A stretch of 64,000 nt of DNA, from the NCBI GenBank assembly GCA_050951365.1, contig JBMNIX010000002.1:211057-275056 (forward strand). The letters are read 5' to 3'. The translations under genes were made by a program, and so were the position numbers. This DNA comes from JAAYHG01 sp012735455 (lineage in GTDB: Bacteria > Bacillota > DTU030 > DUMP01). The notes under the pieces were generated by a model. The model had not been told where the DNA came from. It did no database searches and was given only the letters and a program-made list of their open reading frames with translations. Shown piece after piece: positions 34,245 through 41,955 of the stretch (the first letter of the stretch is position 1; each line of letters opens with the position of its first letter).

Positions 34245-35660
34245 ATGGCCAAGCCAGCCAGCGGAGGAAGCGGCCGCTTTCGTCTGCGGATTCCCCACGT
34301 TTACGTCCTGCTCTTTATCATTATCCTTATCGCGGCCTTTGCCAGTTGGGTGGTAACCCCGGGAGAGTACAATCGTGTTGAAGGCCCCAACGGACGTATG
34401 GTGGTTGATCCTGAGTCCTATCACAACGTGGAGCCTGCCCCGATTAAGTTTTTCCAACTGTTTCAGACAGTGCCCAAAGGCATGGTTGAAGCAGCCGACA
34501 TCATCTTCTTTATCTTCATAGTGGGAGCGTCCTTCACTGTTGTCAATGCTACCGGAGCTATTCAGGCTGGTATCTCTAGTGCCACGCGTGCCCTGAAGGG
34601 TCGCGAACGCTGGATCATTCCCGTCATTATGTTCCTTTTTGCTCTGGGCGGTTCTATCTTTGGCATGGCCGAGGAGACCCTGGCCTTTATCCCCGTAATG
34701 GTTCCCTTTGCCCTTTCCCTTGGCTTTGACTCCATCACCGGTGCAGCCATAGTACTCACCGGTGCGGCTGCAGGTTTCGCTGCGGCGTTTATGAACCCCT
34801 TTACCATTGGCGTGGCCCAAGGTATTGCGGAACTCCCGACTTTCTCCGGTATGGGTTTCCGTATAGTCATGTGGATTGCCTTCCTGATCTTAACAGTCGG
34901 GTATGTTTTCGTCTATGCCGGTAAGGTGAAGGCTAATCCGGCTCTGAGCCTCATGTATGAAGAAGATAAGCGGAATGAGGATGAGTTTGACATTGAAAAG
35001 CTGGCCAAACTCGAGTTACACCACATCCTGGTCCTGGCAGTCCTGTTTCTTGCCATTGTTGTTCTGGTTTGGGGTGTGGTTGAACAGGGTTGGTACATTA
35101 TCGAGATCGCTGGACTCTTTGTCACCCTGGCTGTATTTGCTGGCCTCGCAGGAAAACTAACCCCTGATCAGATTGCCGAGGAGTTTGTGAAGGGTGCTGC
35201 GGACCTGGCTTACGGGGCACTTCTGGTGGGCTTAGCCCGGGCTATCCTGGTGGCGCTCTCTGAGGGACGTATCCTGGACACCCTGATTCACTTCCTGGCT
35301 TCAAGTATCATGGGACTTCCCAGTATCTTCAGCGCCCTGGGAATGTACATCGTCCAGTGCCTGCTCAATTTCCCTATCCCCTCCGGGAGTGGCCAGGCGG
35401 CGGTTACCATGCCTATCATGTCCCCGCTGGCGGATATCTTGGGAGTTACCAGGCAGACGGCGGTGGTAGCCTTCCAACTGGGCGACGGTATTTCCAACAT
35501 CCTTGCCCCCACATCTGGTTATTTTATGGCTGGTTTGGCCCTCGCTCGCATTCCTTGGGTGAAGTGGGTTAAGTGGATACTGCCTCTGATCATTGCCCAA
35601 TACGTCTTGGGCGGTATCTTTGTAACCATCGCCCACATCATGAAGCTAGGGCCCTTCTAA
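34245..35660 (+). CDS. YfcC-family transporter under lysine riboswitch control
   Basis: 471 residues, about 12 membrane helices. Family landmarks: RIPHVYVLLFIII at the N-terminus with VVTPGEYNRVEG, FALGGSIFGMAEETLAFIP, GAAAGFAAAFMNPFTIGVAQG and LNFPIPSGSGQAAVTMPIM. YfcC (arginine/ornithine antiporter-like, ArcD-related) proteins move basic amino acids or dipeptides in several Firmicutes; the riboswitch implies lysine or a lysine-releasing substrate. ATG 34245 follows GGAAGGAGG; the open frame to 33993 runs through the riboswitch and is not coding. A terminator at 35686 then separates it partly from the M20 peptidase gene. Confidence 0.87.
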   Translation: MAKPASGGSGRFRLRIPHVYVLLFIIILIAAFASWVVTPGEYNRVEGPNGRMVVDPESYHNVEPAPIKFFQLFQTVPKGMVEAADIIFFIFIVGASFTVVNATGAIQAGISSATRALKGRERWIIPVIMFLFALGGSIFGMAEETLAFIPVMVPFALSLGFDSITGAAIVLTGAAAGFAAAFMNPFTIGVAQGIAELPTFSGMGFRIVMWIAFLILTVGYVFVYAGKVKANPALSLMYEEDKRNEDEFDIEKLAKLELHHILVLAVLFLAIVVLVWGVVEQGWYIIEIAGLFVTLAVFAGLAGKLTPDQIAEEFVKGAADLAYGALLVGLARAILVALSEGRILDTLIHFLASSIMGLPSIFSALGMYIVQCLLNFPIPSGSGQAAVTMPIMSPLADILGVTRQTAVVAFQLGDGISNILAPTSGYFMAGLALARIPWVKWVKWILPLIIAQYVLGGIFVTIAHIMKLGPF

Positions 35661-35685
35661 AATACAGCCTAAATAAGCTTTGCAG

Positions 35686-35714
35686 GAGGGCGCAGTTGCT
35701 GCGCCCTCTTCTAG
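35686..35714 (+). terminator. Terminator after the YfcC-type gene
   Basis: GAGGGCGCAG, loop TTG, CTGCGCCCTC, then TTCT. The short tail may allow read-through into the M20 gene. Confidence 0.65.
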
Positions 35715-35745
35715 GGTCAAGGTATCTATGATCGGAGGTTAAAGG

Positions 35746-36927
35746 ATGGAGAGCAAACTTGCTGCCCTAAAAGCACAGGCCTGGGCAACAATTGAAAAGC
35801 TGTGCCTGCGGCTGGATGAATTACGTTTGGCCATCCACAGCCATCCCGAGTTAGGAGGACAGGAGTTTTTTGCTCAGGACCTTCTGTCCAGTGAGCTGGA
35901 GAAGGGCGGCTTTACGGTAGAACGTGGTTACTGCGCCATACCCACGGCCTTCCATGCCGTCTTGAAGGGCAAGAGTGACCGTCCGGCGGTGGCTCTGCTG
36001 GCCGAGTATGACGCCCTGCCCGGGATCGGGCATGCGTGCGGGCACAATATCATCGGTACTGCCAGTGTGGGTGCGGCCCTGGCCCTGGCGCCGCTCCTGC
36101 CGCACCTACCTGGTAGCCTGCACGTGTTCGGTACCCCGGCTGAGGAGACCAATGGTGCCAAGGTGACCCTGGCTGCCGCCGGTTCCTTCAGCCAGATAGA
36201 TGCTGCCATGATGATGCACCCCTCTGGCCGCACGGTGCTCATGGCGCCATCGCTCGCCATGGACGCCATCGAGTTTAGTTTTAAAGGCCGCGCTGCACAT
36301 GCTGCGTCTGCTCCCCACGAGGGCATCAATGCGTTGGATGCAGTTTTGATAACCTTTAACGCTATCAACGCCCTGCGCGAGCACGTCCGACCCGATGTGC
36401 GTATCCACGGCATCATCACCAAGGGCGGCGAGGCACCCAATGTTGTTCCTGAGGAGGCTGTGGCACGCTTCTACATCCGGGCGGCGCGGCGCAGTTATCT
36501 AAACCAAGTGGTGGAAAAGGTGATCAACTGTGCCCGGGCTGGTGCCCTGGCCACAGGGGCAGAGCTTAGCGTAAGCAACTTCGAGTACTCCTTCGATGAA
36601 ATGCGCAACAACTCTGTCCTGGCAGTGGCCATGCGAGAAAACCTTGTGGCCTTGGGCGAAGAGGTCCATACCAGCGGAGAGGGCCTGGGCTCCTTAGACA
36701 TGGGCAACGTCAGTCAGGTGGTGCCTTCTATTCACCCTTATATCGCCATTGGACCGGCCACCTTGACTTCGCACACGCGTGAGTTTGCCGAAGCAGCAGG
36801 TTCTGAAAGCGGACTGCGTGGCCTTATCGTCGGAGCCAAAGCCTTGGCAGCCACAGCACTGGATGTCTTGCTCACCCCTTCTTTGCTTGAGGCGGCCAAG
36901 GAAGAGTTTGAGAATTACCAGGGCTAA
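35746..36927 (+). CDS. M20 family peptidase/amidohydrolase (AbgB/PM20D2-like)
   Basis: 393 residues. Dizinc aminoacylase fold: AIHSHPELGGQEFFAQDLL near the N-terminus, AEYDALPGIGHACGHNIIG (zinc Asp/His region), FGTPAEETNGAK (catalytic Glu pair) and the dimerisation domain around FKGRAAHAASAPHEGINALDAV. Mammalian PM20D2 of this branch cleaves beta-alanyl-lysine and other dipeptides with C-terminal basic residues, so a lysyl-dipeptide role fits the flanking lysine riboswitches. Aminobenzoyl-glutamate or N-acyl-diaminopimelate hydrolysis are alternatives. SD GGAGG before ATG 35746. A second M20 protein of the same branch is at the right edge of the window. Confidence 0.88.
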   Translation: MESKLAALKAQAWATIEKLCLRLDELRLAIHSHPELGGQEFFAQDLLSSELEKGGFTVERGYCAIPTAFHAVLKGKSDRPAVALLAEYDALPGIGHACGHNIIGTASVGAALALAPLLPHLPGSLHVFGTPAEETNGAKVTLAAAGSFSQIDAAMMMHPSGRTVLMAPSLAMDAIEFSFKGRAAHAASAPHEGINALDAVLITFNAINALREHVRPDVRIHGIITKGGEAPNVVPEEAVARFYIRAARRSYLNQVVEKVINCARAGALATGAELSVSNFEYSFDEMRNNSVLAVAMRENLVALGEEVHTSGEGLGSLDMGNVSQVVPSIHPYIAIGPATLTSHTREFAEAAGSESGLRGLIVGAKALAATALDVLLTPSLLEAAKEEFENYQG

Positions 36928-36932
36928 ACCCC

Positions 36933-36962
36933 TTGACGATCAATAAAGATATGTGGTAGACT
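36933..36962 (+). promoter_or_regulatory. Promoter of the second lysine-riboswitch transcript
   Basis: TTGACG (36933-36938), 18 bases, TAGACT (36957-36962), starting 6 bases after the M20 stop codon. Confidence 0.5.
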
Positions 36963-37004
36963 CAAACAAACTATATATTCAATACCTCATCTCTTCTTGG
37001 AGAG

Positions 37005-37196
37005 GGATGGGGTAGAGGTTGCGGGAGGCTATGAGTACCGGTAGGGAGCAGGGCAGTCTATGAACTACCGTGAAAGGGGCCACACCGCCGAAGTCCGTCC
37101 TTCGCCCCAAGGGACGTGGCTGGGGCTGCAGTTAAGAGCTGCAGAACTGTCACCCGGTTGGCTGACCCGGCGGCCGGGTGGAGCGCTATCTCATTC
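37005..37196 (+). ncRNA. Lysine riboswitch (L box) 2
   Basis: P1 pairs GGATGGGGTAG (from 37005) with CTATCTCATTC (37186-37196). Core blocks: TAGAGGTTGCG, GAGTACC, GTGAAAGGGGC, ACCGCCGAAG, GAACTGTCACC and GCGCTATC. The length is like riboswitch 1 but with a longer P2/P3 region. No clear T-tailed terminator follows, in contrast to riboswitch 1, so control may be translational or use an unrecognised fold. Outer pairing CATCTCTTC (36988-36996) with GAGGAGATG (37205-37213). Confidence 0.93.
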
Positions 37197-37226
37197 AGGG
37201 AGAGGAGGAGATGCAGGTGTATTTTT

Positions 37227-37304
37227 ATGTCTTACCGCCCGTACACCCAGGGCGCCGAAAACGGACTTGAGTTTATAGCTGCTTACTACAAACTAAGTCT
37301 GTAA
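37227..37304 (+). CDS. Possible 25-residue leader or small protein before nhaC-like gene
   Basis: A 25-codon frame begins ATG 37227 (MSYRPYTQGAENGL...), ends in TAA 37302-37304, and its stop codon overlaps the SD AAGGAGG of the NhaC-type gene. The SD-like run AGGAGG at 37203-37208 is 18 bases upstream, too far for this ATG; an alternative frame from GTG 37217 has an ideal 8-base spacing but encodes only 17 residues. Whether either is translated is open. Confidence 0.25.
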   Translation: MSYRPYTQGAENGLEFIAAYYKLSL

Positions 37305-37316
37305 GGAGGCGCAATC

Positions 37317-38894
37317 ATGGAAGGAACATACGGGTGGTTGTCTATTATTCCGCCACTTATAGCTATTACTCTAGCCATCATAACCAAGGAAGTTCTTGTA
37401 TCTTTATCCCTGGGCATTTTTGCCGGTGCCCTTATTCTGACGGGTTTCAATCCAGCCGGAGCCTTTACCAAGGCCGTGGAGATTGTTATCAACGCCATAG
37501 GTGACCCTGAATGGAACGTACGGGTGCTCCTCTTCGTCACCCTGTTGGGCGGTATTGTTGGTCTCCTGGCGCGTTCAGGCAGCCCCATCTCCTTTAGCCT
37601 TTGGGCCGTCAAGCGTGTCAAAAGCCGTTCCCTGGCCCTACTTACCACCTGGCTTCTGGGCGTTATCATTTTCATGGATGACTACTTTAACTGTCTTACC
37701 GTGGGCACGGTGATGCGCCCCATCACCGACCGCTACCGTGTTTCCCGCGCCAAGCTTTCTTTCATCATTGATGCCACGGCGGCTCCAGTGTGCATACTCG
37801 TGCCGCTCTCTACGTGGGTAGCTTACGTGGTCTCCCTCTTGGCGCCAGAGTTTGAACACTACGGTATCGCCTTGAATCCTTTCCAGGCCTTTATGGCCAC
37901 TATTCCGTATAACCTTTACGCCTGGCTCATCCTGGCCATGGTGCTCATTACCTCCTTTACCGATCTGGAGTTCGGTCCCATGGCCCGCCATGAGCGGCTG
38001 GCTCTGGAAAAGGGCATCCTCTACGATGAGTCCCTGGGCTCCCCTCCGGGCGACGACTTTTCTAACCTGGAGGTTGCCGAGGGCAGCCAACCAGTAGATC
38101 TTTTGGTACCCATTATCACCCTGGTGATTAGCACCATCGCCGCCATGCTTGTTACCGGTGGCTATGGAGAGGTTGGTTTTTGGGATGCCATCATGAACAC
38201 CGATTCCGCCACGTCGCTGGTATATGGAGCCACCATCTCCATCATTGTTACAACCATCTTCTATCATTTCCGCCGTGTAGTGGCCATGCGGGATTCAATG
38301 ACCGCCATAGTTCAGGGCTTTAAGTCCATGATGATGGCCATAGCAGTCCTTTCCTTGGCCTGGAGTATCGGCACCATCTGTAAGGAACTCGGTACCGGTA
38401 TTTGGGTGGCCACCGTGGTTTCCCAGGGACTTCCGGCTTTCTTCATCCCGGCTGCTCTGTTTATCTCCTCTGCCTTTATAGCCTTTGCCACCGGCACCTC
38501 TTGGGGCACCTTTGCCATTATGATCCCCATCGCGGTGCCTTTGGCCAACGCCGTAGGGCTCTACCTGATCCCTTCCGTGGCTGCAGTCCTGGCCGGTGGG
38601 ACCTTGGGTGACCACTGCTCGCCCATCTCCGATACCACCATCATGTCCTCCACCGGTGGTGCCTGTCACCACGTGGACCACGTTAACACGCAGCTGCCTT
38701 ACGCTCTCACCGCAGCTGCAGTGGCCACAATTGGTTACCTTACGGTAGGCGTTATCCCCAGTGGCTGGCTGGTTCTGGTAGTAAGCGGCGCTATGTTCCT
38801 GGGTGTACTCAAGTTCCTGCACACCTTCTGGAACGACAGCTCACCAAGTCTGGTGCCTTCCAGTTCAGTGGCGCACCAGAGCGAGGGTAATTAG
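37317..38894 (+). CDS. NhaC-family transporter, probably lysine importer (LysW-like)
   Basis: 525 residues, about 12 helices. NhaC landmarks: WLSIIPPLIAITLAIITKEV, FMDDYFNCLTVGTVMRP, IDATAAPVCILVPLSTWVAY and LAGGTLGDHCSPISDTTIMSS. NhaC-type proteins behind L-box leaders were predicted as lysine transporters (called LysW) in comparative work on the lysine regulon, so Na+/lysine uptake is more likely than Na+/H+ exchange. The Asp-Asp pair (MDDYFNC) and TS/GD motif of the fold are intact. SD AAGGAGG is 7 bases before ATG 37317. The C-terminal 25 residues are Ser-rich and non-conserved. Confidence 0.9.
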   Translation: MEGTYGWLSIIPPLIAITLAIITKEVLVSLSLGIFAGALILTGFNPAGAFTKAVEIVINAIGDPEWNVRVLLFVTLLGGIVGLLARSGSPISFSLWAVKRVKSRSLALLTTWLLGVIIFMDDYFNCLTVGTVMRPITDRYRVSRAKLSFIIDATAAPVCILVPLSTWVAYVVSLLAPEFEHYGIALNPFQAFMATIPYNLYAWLILAMVLITSFTDLEFGPMARHERLALEKGILYDESLGSPPGDDFSNLEVAEGSQPVDLLVPIITLVISTIAAMLVTGGYGEVGFWDAIMNTDSATSLVYGATISIIVTTIFYHFRRVVAMRDSMTAIVQGFKSMMMAIAVLSLAWSIGTICKELGTGIWVATVVSQGLPAFFIPAALFISSAFIAFATGTSWGTFAIMIPIAVPLANAVGLYLIPSVAAVLAGGTLGDHCSPISDTTIMSSTGGACHHVDHVNTQLPYALTAAAVATIGYLTVGVIPSGWLVLVVSGAMFLGVLKFLHTFWNDSSPSLVPSSSVAHQSEGN

Positions 38895-38910
38895 TTCGAC
38901 AGATCTAAAT

Positions 38911-38937
38911 CGGCCCACTAAGGGCCGTTTTTTTTCT
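38911..38937 (+). terminator. Terminator after the NhaC-type gene
   Basis: CGGCCC, loop ACTAA, GGGCCG, then eight or more T. Confidence 0.9.
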
Positions 38938-39034
38938 GGCCTCGGAAGGAAAAATCTTCAAGGAGGCGAATAACAAGTAGTGACGTGTTGGGCTGCAAAA
39001 ATAGGCATACTAGGGGGCGGAGGTGGCTTAAGGA

Positions 39035-39469
39035 TTGGTACGAGCAGGTAGAGAAAAAACTGCAGCACAGATTGCTCTCGACCACTGTTATACTATTCTC
39101 AAGACCAAGAATACCAGCATGAACTTTCGCGACCTTCTTATAGCCGGCTGGAAGGAAGCCTTTCCGGAGCGCGAACTACCGGCTAGTACCTTGGCCGCAC
39201 TTTATACCAACTTGAACCTAGATGCCCGCTTTTCTCCTCAGGGCAAAGGCAACTGGGGTTTGAGCGAATGGCAGCCGCGGCCCGCACGCTCCAGCGTTCC
39301 AGCCACGTCGCTCATGGGTAAGAGCTACCAACAAGATCGTTACCGGCTGGTATCCAGCATGGATACCGAGGAACCTGATACCGATCCGATGGTAGCCATT
39401 ATTCCAGACGACGAGGTGGACGCCCCCCTGCTCGAAGAAGAGTGGGGCCAGGATGAGGATCAGCCATAG
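39035..39469 (+). CDS. rpoE: DNA-directed RNA polymerase delta subunit
   Basis: 144 residues. N-terminal HARE-HTH (about 5-75): AAQIALDHCYTILKTKNTSMNF, LPASTLAALYTNLNLDARF and GKGNWGLSEW, the standard delta signature. The C-terminal third is acidic (DTEEPDTDP ... EEEWGQDED), which in Bacillus displaces nucleic acid and speeds RNA polymerase recycling. TTG 39035 with GGAGGTG 9 bases upstream. Lies before pyrG as in Bacillus, although an MBL hydrolase gene is inserted between them. Confidence 0.92.
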   Translation: MVRAGREKTAAQIALDHCYTILKTKNTSMNFRDLLIAGWKEAFPERELPASTLAALYTNLNLDARFSPQGKGNWGLSEWQPRPARSSVPATSLMGKSYQQDRYRLVSSMDTEEPDTDPMVAIIPDDEVDAPLLEEEWGQDEDQP

Positions 39470-39481
39470 GAGGTGAGAGGT

Positions 39482-40120
39482 ATGAAGATTCGTTGGTGTG
39501 GTCACGCCTGTTTTCTCTTAACCACGGATAGCGGCCTTAAAATCTTAACCGATCCCTTTGACGAAACAGTAGGCTATCCGCAGCCCGCAGTGGCCGTGGA
39601 CGTGGTAACAGTGAGCCATGATCACTTCGACCACAATGCCGTACAGCTGGTTCCGGGCACTCCCAAGGTGGTGAGCGGTGTCGGTGAGCATGAGCTGGAG
39701 GGTGTCACCATCACCGGTCTTGCCACCTATCATGATGAAGTTCAGGGCGCAAAGCGCGGCGAGAACACCGTCTTCACCATCGCTGCCGACGGGCTGCGCA
39801 TTGTGCACCTGGGGGACCTGGGCCACACCCTGAATGCTTCCCAGATCATGGCGCTGCGCCCAGTCAACGTCCTTCTTGTTCCCGTAGGCGGGCACTTCAC
39901 CATTGATGCCCAGCAGGCCAAGGAAGTGGTGGAGGCACTGAATCCCAATGTGGTGATTCCCATGCATTTCAAGACTGAAGCGCTGGATTTCGCTATCGTC
40001 GGCGTAGAGCCCTTCCTGGAGCTCATGGGCGGCGGTGAGCGCCTGCATTCCACCACCCTAGAGCTGACGGCACGCGACCTTCCGACCGAGCGCCGGATTG
40101 TGGTGCTGGACTACAGGTGA
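39482..40120 (+). CDS. UPF0173-type metal-dependent (MBL-fold) hydrolase
   Basis: 212 residues, a single metallo-beta-lactamase domain: TVSHDHFDHNA (HxHxDH), ATYHDEVQGAKRGENTVF, HLGDLGH and PMHFKTE. The family is conserved across Firmicutes but of unknown substrate. ATG 39482 with AGGAGG (39468-39473) 8 bases upstream; the SD overlaps the last codons of rpoE, so the two genes are co-transcribed. Confidence 0.9.
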   Translation: MKIRWCGHACFLLTTDSGLKILTDPFDETVGYPQPAVAVDVVTVSHDHFDHNAVQLVPGTPKVVSGVGEHELEGVTITGLATYHDEVQGAKRGENTVFTIAADGLRIVHLGDLGHTLNASQIMALRPVNVLLVPVGGHFTIDAQQAKEVVEALNPNVVIPMHFKTEALDFAIVGVEPFLELMGGGERLHSTTLELTARDLPTERRIVVLDYR

Positions 40121-40122
40121 TT

Positions 40123-40151
40123 CTTGACAGGGGGCGGCCGCTCCAGTAAAA
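40123..40151 (+). promoter_or_regulatory. Sigma-A promoter of pyrG
   Basis: TTGACA (40123-40128), 17-base spacer, TAAAAT (40146-40151). The spacer holds a G/C-rich patch that is repeated downstream of the -10. Confidence 0.85.
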
Positions 40152-40176
40152 TGAAAGAGTATGGACAGGCCGCTCC
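40135..40176 (+). repeat. Promoter-flanking 10-bp direct repeat, possible operator
   Basis: GGCCGCTCCA occurs at 40135-40144 (between -35 and -10) and again at 40167-40176 (near +15), exactly 32 bases apart, i.e. about three helical turns. The same-face spacing is typical of a dimeric repressor site. Confidence 0.45.
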
Positions 40177-40221
40177 ACTTGATCCGTTTCCTAGAGATAA
40201 CAAGGTACGGTACAACATGCG

Positions 40222-40255
40222 ATTTCTAGTTTTCAGGAGCTAGAAATTTTTTTTT
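40222..40255 (+). terminator. Leader terminator (attenuator) before pyrG
   Basis: ATTTCTAG, loop TTTTCAGGAG, CTAGAAAT, followed by eight T. It lies between the pyrG promoter and the pyrG SD, so most transcripts should stop unless it is overcome. Confidence 0.75.
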
Positions 40256-40277
40256 GGGAACAGAAGGAGGACACAGC

Positions 40278-41879
40278 GTGGCTAAGTTTGTCTTTGTTAC
40301 CGGTGGAGTTGTCTCATCCTTGGGCAAAGGGATCACCGCTGCCTCTCTGGGCCGGCTGCTCAAGAGCAGAGGGCTTGAGGTCACACTCATCAAATTCGAC
40401 CCCTACATCAATATGGACCCTGGTACCATGAGCCCTTATCAGCACGGTGAAGTCTTTGTCCTGGAAGATGGGGCTGAAACAGATCTAGACCTGGGACACT
40501 ACGAGCGCTTCACAGATCAAAACCTTACCTGGCAGAGTAATGTTACAACTGGCAAAATTTACGGCACCGTCCTCGAGAAAGAGCGGCGGGGCGATTTTCT
40601 CGGCGGTACAGTGCAGGTGATCCCGCACATAACCAATGAGATTAAGGATCGCCTACACCGGCTCGCACAGGAGAGCGGTGCCGATGTAGTTATCTGTGAG
40701 ATTGGCGGTACCGTGGGTGATATTGAGAGCCTGCCTTTCCTGGAGGCTATTCGCCAGATGAAGAGCGACGTTGGCCGGGACGAGGTACTCTACATTCACG
40801 TCACGCTGGTCCCCTATATTGAAGCTGCAGGTGAGCTTAAGACCAAGCCCACCCAGCACAGTGTAAAAGAGCTCAGAAGTATTGGTATTCAGCCGGACAT
40901 CATTGTCTGCCGTACCCAACGCCCCTTATCCGAAGGGGTGCGGCAGAAGATCGCCCTTTTCTGCGATACTGAGAAACGCGCTGTTATCGAAAACCGCGAT
41001 GTGGAATGTGTGTACGAGCTTCCTTTGGTTTTGGCTGAACAAGGGTTGGACGACATTGTGGTGGAAAAGCTTGGGTTGAAATGCGGTGAGCGCGACCTGC
41101 GTGAATGGCTGGACATAGTGTATAAGGCTAAACACCCCAGCGGCGAGGTGACCGTTGCCCTGGTGGGCAAATATGTGGCCTTGCACGACGCCTACCTTAG
41201 CGTAGTCGAGTCTTTGCACCACGCCGGCATTGCCGCCGGTGTGGCGGTAAAGATCCGCTGGCTCAATTCCGAGGACCTGGAGGTGGGTGATCCCGCTGAG
41301 CTCCTGGCCGGTGTCCAGGGTATCCTTGTGCCAGGCGGCTTCGGCGATCGCGGCATCGAGGGCAAGGTGCTGGCGGCGCGCTATGCCAGGGAACACAAGA
41401 TTCCCTACCTTGGCCTCTGCCTGGGTATGCAGGTTGCGGTCATCGAATTTGCCCGGAGTATAATGGGTTGGACCGATGCAAACAGTGCTGAATTTGATGA
41501 GGAAAGCTCTCACCTTATGATCGACCTGATGCCCGAGCAGAAGGGCATCTCCGCCAAGGGTGGGACTATGCGCCTGGGCGCCTACCCCTGCCAGCTGGTG
41601 CCTGGTACCAAGGCCCAGGCCGCTTACGGGGAGGGACAGATCTTCGAACGCCACCGGCACCGCTACGAGTTTAACAATACCTACCGGGATGTGCTGGAGG
41701 CCAAAGGCCTCAAAGTAGCGGGCACCTCTCCAGACGGGCGTCTGGTGGAGATCGTTGAGCTCGAAGATCACCCTTGGTTTGTGGGCTGTCAGTTCCACCC
41801 CGAGCTAAAGTCCCGGCCCAACAGGCCGCACCCCTTGTTCCGCGAGTTTATCCGTGCGGCGCGAGAGCATGTCCTATAA
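40278..41879 (+). CDS. pyrG: CTP synthase
   Basis: 533 residues. N-terminal synthetase: FVTGGVVSSLGKGITAASLG and DPYINMDPGTMSPYQHGEVF; ATP/UTP-binding EIGGTVGDIESLPFLEAIRQ; C-terminal glutamine amidotransferase with nucleophile CLGLCLGMQ and the His/Glu pair in CQFHPE. It converts UTP to CTP in the cytoplasm using glutamine. GTG 40278 has AAGGAGG 7 bases upstream; the frame to 40254 begins in the terminator T run and is not used. Confidence 0.98.
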   Translation: MAKFVFVTGGVVSSLGKGITAASLGRLLKSRGLEVTLIKFDPYINMDPGTMSPYQHGEVFVLEDGAETDLDLGHYERFTDQNLTWQSNVTTGKIYGTVLEKERRGDFLGGTVQVIPHITNEIKDRLHRLAQESGADVVICEIGGTVGDIESLPFLEAIRQMKSDVGRDEVLYIHVTLVPYIEAAGELKTKPTQHSVKELRSIGIQPDIIVCRTQRPLSEGVRQKIALFCDTEKRAVIENRDVECVYELPLVLAEQGLDDIVVEKLGLKCGERDLREWLDIVYKAKHPSGEVTVALVGKYVALHDAYLSVVESLHHAGIAAGVAVKIRWLNSEDLEVGDPAELLAGVQGILVPGGFGDRGIEGKVLAARYAREHKIPYLGLCLGMQVAVIEFARSIMGWTDANSAEFDEESSHLMIDLMPEQKGISAKGGTMRLGAYPCQLVPGTKAQAAYGEGQIFERHRHRYEFNNTYRDVLEAKGLKVAGTSPDGRLVEIVELEDHPWFVGCQFHPELKSRPNRPHPLFREFIRAAREHVL

Positions 41880-41955
41880 GCTCCGCCTGTTCTTCTCAAG
41901 CCCCCGTCTGTCTTAAGTCAGTATTTTTCTTTAGAGCACGAAGGGAGTGGGGAGC

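Noticed and set aside
40152..40170. CTP-dependent G-slippage start site at pyrG
   Set aside because: The predicted start region has no GGG run; only the terminator and repeats are reported.
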